IMG/VR virus record: IMGVR_UViG_3300021364_000102
Coordinates: 1 to 31,639 of that record
DNA: 31,639 nt
From: a virus
Direction: 5' to 3' (one strand)
Under the pieces are notes generated by a model, which was given only the letters and a program-made list of their open reading frames with translations, did not search any database and was not told the origin of the DNA. A program made the position numbers and the translations under genes. This document shows positions 28,088 through 31,639 of the stretch, piece after piece (positions within the stretch are counted from its first letter, which is position 1; every line of letters begins with the position of its first letter).

Positions 28088-30150
28088 TATCTCCCCTTCC
28101 TAAATGTATCTTCTTGTGCTCCCCCTTTAAATGTAATAGGAGCTTTTATTTCTTCTTGTTCATAATTGATAGCAAAAACACAATCATCATTTATAGAAAT
28201 TGTGCTGTCAGTTTTATCTGGATAAAACTGTTCTGGTTTTAAATTTTCATGACTATAATAAGGTTCGTGTGTAGGTATTCTAATAGGTATAAATGTATGA
28301 TGAGCACATTCTGGTAATACTGCATCTATAGCATCTACAGCGTTTGTAGCAGGTGTAGCTGTAACTCCTGGTGATCCAGTAGCTGATCCAGAACCAAAAT
28401 TTTGTATCATGCTCATGTTATTTTGCGGAGCATTATATTCATTGGATCCTGATCCAGTAATATAATTTGTTGCGGCTACCATATGATTAGCTGCACTACC
28501 ATTTATATAATTATTAGTACTTTTTAAAACTGCATTAGTGCTAGCAAAAATCCTACAATCTTTGTCAGATTTTATATGCATATCTGCACCGGATAATTGG
28601 AAAAATTCTTTATCTGATTTAATATCAAGTGTATCATTTGACAAAATATATGTAGATTTAGTTGAATGTTGGTGTATTTCTTCGTCCGATAAAGTAAATG
28701 TTGATTTGTTAGAATGCTGATGAATATTTTCTTTCACTAAAATAAATCTATCTCTGTCAATCGTAATGTGATGGTCTTGAGAAATTTCTACTTTCATATC
28801 TCCTTTTTCAGGATGGGTGCCAATTTTCCAATATACATCTCGAGACACATCTATATACAAATTATCACCAGGTTGCTCCACTGTTGGTAAATCTTCAAAA
28901 CTATTCCATTTCCATGTTCCGTCTTCATTTTTGATTCCTAATTCTGATCGCAGAGCTGGATCTTTTTTAATTTCTGCTGTACCAACTTTCCAATGTGTAG
29001 CATTACCAGATTCTAAACGCATTTGCTCTCTAGCTTTAATATTAACATTTCCAGATGCTTCTAGATTTATATCACGATTTGCTTTTAAATTAAAATCAGT
29101 TTCAGAATGTATACTAACACTATCATCTGTATAAATATCAATTTTTCCATTACTTGTTATTTCTATCCATGCATTTCCCTGGGCATTAATCACATAAATT
29201 AGATCCTCTGTATTGTGCATAACAATCTGATGACCAGTACGAGTCCGCCATCTTGTTAATTCGTTATGTGGTAATGTTACATCACCGTCAGTTTCATTTT
29301 TTTCAACATAAGAATATTCTGGCGGATGTGTATTTGCAGGTTTCTTTCTTAATATTTTTCCATCACCATCATCAAATACAAAACTTGTTCCTCCTAATCT
29401 GTTAAAAGGTACATTTGTTTGTCCAAACTTTTCTCCATAAGGTACTTTTGGTTTTCCGCTTCTTCTGTCAGGATGACCTGGACTACTGATTCCTACTACC
29501 ATGCTAGGAACCTCGCGCCTAGCACTTGACGTTGTTGTTCCTCTAGTTTGATCTACAATATTTTCATCCCATTTTGTTAAACCTTGTTTTTCTAAAATAT
29601 CTGCTTGATCAGTGTCAACAAATTTATAATATTGAGTAGGATCGCTGCCTGTTCCTGACTCTAATGTTTTATTATACTCACCTACTGGCACAATTTTATT
29701 AGAGTATTTTCCTGCAGAACTTTCTGTGCTGTAACCAGTAGATGCATTTCCTGGCATCATAAAATTCATAAATTTATCTTGAATACAACCTACCCAATAT
29801 CCAAAACCAAAATTATTTTCTGCCATTAAAACTAAAACTTTTGTATCTATATCAGGAGGAATACCCCAAAATCCATAACTTTTTTGAGTATAATCAAATC
29901 CATATCGTTCAGCAACTCCTTTTCTAGGTGTTTGCCCTAGAAAAGGACTTACATACGTACAAGGAATATAATAACCACTACTTTCAGTAGGACTCCCAGC
30001 TTCTGTAGTTTTCATAATTTCTACTTCAATTGATCCCATAAATTCTGTATCTAAATGGTTAGCTACCCTTCCAACATAAGGTCCTGTCCCTGTCATCCAA
30101 GCAGGTTTATTTCCTCTTGCGTATTGATTCCTAGGAGTTGTAGATGCCAT
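28087..30150 (-). CDS. 5: Central baseplate spike/hub gp5-like, without lysozyme domain (687 aa)
   Basis: Residues about 20-130 form a gp5-type OB-fold (YVGRVANHLDTEFMGSIEVEI, then GFGYWVGCIQDKFMNFMMPG). A linker follows (130-270) and then RTRTGHQIVMHNTEDLIYVI and WIEITSNGKIDIY, which lead into a triple-stranded beta-helix in octads: aa 335-382 (DSVSIHSE, TDFNLKAN, RDINLEAS, GNVNIKAR) and again aa 460-539 as five 16-residue units, two of which begin IHQHS. A 77-aa insert parts the two. T4 gp5 (575 aa) has a lysozyme domain between OB-fold and helix. Here the corresponding region has no lysozyme-like E/D/T motif that I can see. The C-terminus carries RIPTHEPYYSHENLKP, typical of marine gp5 proteins. 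The start is TAATG-coupled to the upstream gene with GGAGGAG five bases before ATG. Confidence 0.92.
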   Translation of the reverse strand: MASTTPRNQYARGNKPAWMTGTGPYVGRVANHLDTEFMGSIEVEIMKTTEAGSPTESSGYYIPCTYVSPFLGQTPRKGVAERYGFDYTQKSYGFWGIPPDIDTKVLVLMAENNFGFGYWVGCIQDKFMNFMMPGNASTGYSTESSAGKYSNKIVPVGEYNKTLESGTGSDPTQYYKFVDTDQADILEKQGLTKWDENIVDQTRGTTTSSARREVPSMVVGISSPGHPDRRSGKPKVPYGEKFGQTNVPFNRLGGTSFVFDDGDGKILRKKPANTHPPEYSYVEKNETDGDVTLPHNELTRWRTRTGHQIVMHNTEDLIYVINAQGNAWIEITSNGKIDIYTDDSVSIHSETDFNLKANRDINLEASGNVNIKAREQMRLESGNATHWKVGTAEIKKDPALRSELGIKNEDGTWKWNSFEDLPTVEQPGDNLYIDVSRDVYWKIGTHPEKGDMKVEISQDHHITIDRDRFILVKENIHQHSNKSTFTLSDEEIHQHSTKSTYILSNDTLDIKSDKEFFQLSGADMHIKSDKDCRIFASTNAVLKSTNNYINGSAANHMVAATNYITGSGSNEYNAPQNNMSMIQNFGSGSATGSPGVTATPATNAVDAIDAVLPECAHHTFIPIRIPTHEPYYSHENLKPEQFYPDKTDSTISINDDCVFAINYEQEEIKAPITFKGGAQEDTFRKGR
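28534..28773 (-). repeat. Five 16-residue beta-helix repeats with HxH motifs in the gp5 spike
   Basis: Protein residues 460-539 divide into five units of exactly 16 residues (two octads each): HHITIDRD..., IHQHSNKS..., IHQHSTKS..., LDIKSDKE..., MHIKSDKD.... Units two and three are the closest copies. The DNA copies have diverged, so this is a protein-level repeat. Confidence 0.75.
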
Positions 30151-31639
30151 TAAACTCCTCCACCTGCATTACCTGCAGCACGGTTTATGTCCTCATTTGA
30201 TACAACTGTTCTTGCTACACCCTTTTTAGGATCTGCTAATTCATTTGTATCTATTTTTTCTTGATTTCTTATTCTTATCATTTTTAGTTGTTGGGAAAAT
30301 TTACCTTCACTAAAATTGTTTGTAACCTGTACTACTTGATAAATTCCACTAAATGCCTTTGGGCTATGTGTTCCATCTGCATAGAAATCCATAAATCCAT
30401 CATTAGAAACATTAGCATTTTTTTTACTATGAGGGTAATCAAATGGTGTTCTAAAATTTAATAAAATATGAACTTCTCCATCTTGATAGTTCATTGATCC
30501 ATCAGAATTTAAATTTAAAAAATCATCCTCAGGTACTGCCGTATAATTTCCAAATCCGCTGTCAACAATGTAATACGGATCTCCCCAAATTGTCATATTC
30601 ACATTAACCAAATCAACTGTGCTATTTAAAATAGCATCATTAAAATCTCTAGCTACACTATTTGTAACTTTATCTAACATGCCACCGCCTGCAAATCCAG
30701 TGCCTGGCTTATAAGATTCTTCATAAACAGCTGATCCTGATTTCGAGTTACTTTCACCCCCTGAACTTGGCACAGATCTTGGTACTTGTTCAGTGCCTGC
30801 TCTTCTACTTGCGTTTGCATCTAATGTGCCTGCTTTATTTTTTCCTCCAAAAGGTGTACTAGCTAAAAAAAATGCTCTATTAAAAGAAATGTCAAAATCA
30901 ATTATGTTATCATTTTTTCCAGTATAAATGTAATTATATTCTTTTACACATTGCGAACGTAATGAATTAGTTAAGCTAGGTTGACTGACTGGAGAATATC
31001 TACTAATATGAGTTTTATAAGGAACAACTTTAAAAACATAAATTCTAGGAGGTCTTCCTGCTTTAATCTCTTGTTCTTTATCCTTTAGATTATAAACTTC
31101 TAGTTCTATTTTAAACCAACTTATCATGCCATATGCATCAGGCGTTTTTGAGCCTATCTTCCTTCCGTATTCACTCGATAAAATAATTTCTTCAATTATA
31201 TCTTGGATAGTCGTTCCTGCTTTGAATGTCAAGGTAGCTAAATTGTCACTAACTTGTATTTGGTTCCTTTCGAACTGCCCATATGTAGAAGTTGTCAATT
31301 CTACAAACTTCGGTTTACTAAAAGGTTTTTTCACACCATCTCGATTATCATCTATAATTTTAGATCTTCCAATTTGATTGTTTGCTCTAGTTTCTTCAGC
31401 TTTATAACGAATAAATTCTCCTAAATTAGATCTTTTAACCATTACTCCTAAAATTGTTTTATCAACATTATCTAAATCACTAGAAAAATCTGAATTTATA
31501 TTTGTTTTTTCGTTAATAGATTGCCTCCATAACCGAGGTTTTGAGGTAGCTAGACTTGTTCTTATAGACGGAGCAACTTCTCCTGTACCAGTGTTAGACA
31601 ATGTCCCAGCAAATAATTTTTCCTTAGCATCTTTCGGAA
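30150..31639 (-). CDS. Baseplate hub/tail protein (gp27-like), 5' end cut by the right window edge
   Basis: The frame is open to the window edge: twelve further in-frame codons (PKDAKEKLFAGT) precede the TTG at 31601-31599, which has no clear ribosome-binding site, so the true start lies outside. The visible 495 residues have no membrane segment. From the TTG, blocks are YRFKV-like RIYVFKVVPYKTHIS (about aa 186-200), KEYNYIYTGKNDNIIDFDISF (about 219-239), NVNMTIWGDPYYIVDSGFGNY (about 333-353), LLNFRTPFDYP and FSGIYQVVQVTNNFSEGKFSQQ (about 418-440). The GDPYYI and final GIY..V...F..G.F.Q.L pattern is that of hub proteins related to gp27 and late-control protein D, which form the trimeric ring that holds gp5. 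Its position directly before gp5, with a TAATG overlap, fits. The assignment to gp27 itself is by fold pattern and context. Confidence 0.7.
   Translation of the reverse strand, partial: PKDAKEKLFAGTLSNTGTGEVAPSIRTSLATSKPRLWRQSINEKTNINSDFSSDLDNVDKTILGVMVKRSNLGEFIRYKAEETRANNQIGRSKIIDDNRDGVKKPFSKPKFVELTTSTYGQFERNQIQVSDNLATLTFKAGTTIQDIIEEIILSSEYGRKIGSKTPDAYGMISWFKIELEVYNLKDKEQEIKAGRPPRIYVFKVVPYKTHISRYSPVSQPSLTNSLRSQCVKEYNYIYTGKNDNIIDFDISFNRAFFLASTPFGGKNKAGTLDANASRRAGTEQVPRSVPSSGGESNSKSGSAVYEESYKPGTGFAGGGMLDKVTNSVARDFNDAILNSTVDLVNVNMTIWGDPYYIVDSGFGNYTAVPEDDFLNLNSDGSMNYQDGEVHILLNFRTPFDYPHSKKNANVSNDGFMDFYADGTHSPKAFSGIYQVVQVTNNFSEGKFSQQLKMIRIRNQEKIDTNELADPKKGVARTVVSNEDINRAAGNAGGGV

Noticed and set aside
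28534-28773. Short regular repeats considered as a possible CRISPR or DNA repeat array
   Set aside because: The period is 48 bases and in frame, the DNA copies are divergent, and the repeat makes sense as beta-helix turns of the spike.

Overview
The window is a stretch of the virion-structure region of a T4-like (Straboviridae/Kyanoviridae-type) contractile-tail phage genome. Every credible gene is on the minus strand, packed end to end, and the DNA is very AT-rich. The N-terminus of gp6, the gp25 protein and the octad-repeat spike of gp5 place it among T4-like myophages. The low GC, the style of the tail-fibre proteins (shared N-terminal module, collar domain) and the lack of any host gene suggest a marine phage of a low-GC host such as SAR11/Pelagibacter or Prochlorococcus. 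The host is an inference and nothing in the window fixes it.

Layout in the direction of transcription (right to left): a hub-like baseplate protein cut by the right window edge (30150-31639); the gp5-like central spike (28087-30150); the gp25-like wedge protein (27644-28087); an enlarged gp6-like wedge protein (24193-27600); one uninterrupted ORF of 5449 codons (7832-24181), half of the window; a 203-aa structural protein (7200-7811); three related fibre proteins of 699, 679 and 524 aa that share an N-terminal module; a 310-aa structural protein (456-1388); a 115-aa conserved-type hypothetical protein (41-388); and the first 14 codons of a further gene (1-44). No gap between genes exceeds about 70 bases. 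I see no tRNA, CRISPR array, insertion sequence or convincing hairpin terminator.

The first three genes are joined by TAATG stop/start overlaps, and most of the next ones are separated by 2-43 bases, so they probably form one late operon that makes the hub, spike, wedge and fibres of the baseplate in stoichiometric blocks. The three genes at the left end each have a T4-type late-promoter motif (TATAAATA, AATAAATA or CTAAATA) 25-26 bases before the start codon.

The main point of interest is the giant protein. It takes the position that genes 7, 8, 9 and 10 occupy after gene 6 in T4, and no separate gp7, gp8 or gp10 homologue is recognisable here. It reads as a mosaic: a conserved N-terminal block, a cupredoxin-like fold, carbohydrate-binding-like modules, beta-propeller-like blades split by a long insert, glycine-rich GYxxxP sheets and a C-terminal array of beta-sandwich repeats. 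I infer that it is a baseplate wedge or peripheral adsorption-apparatus protein. Its function is not established by the sequence alone.
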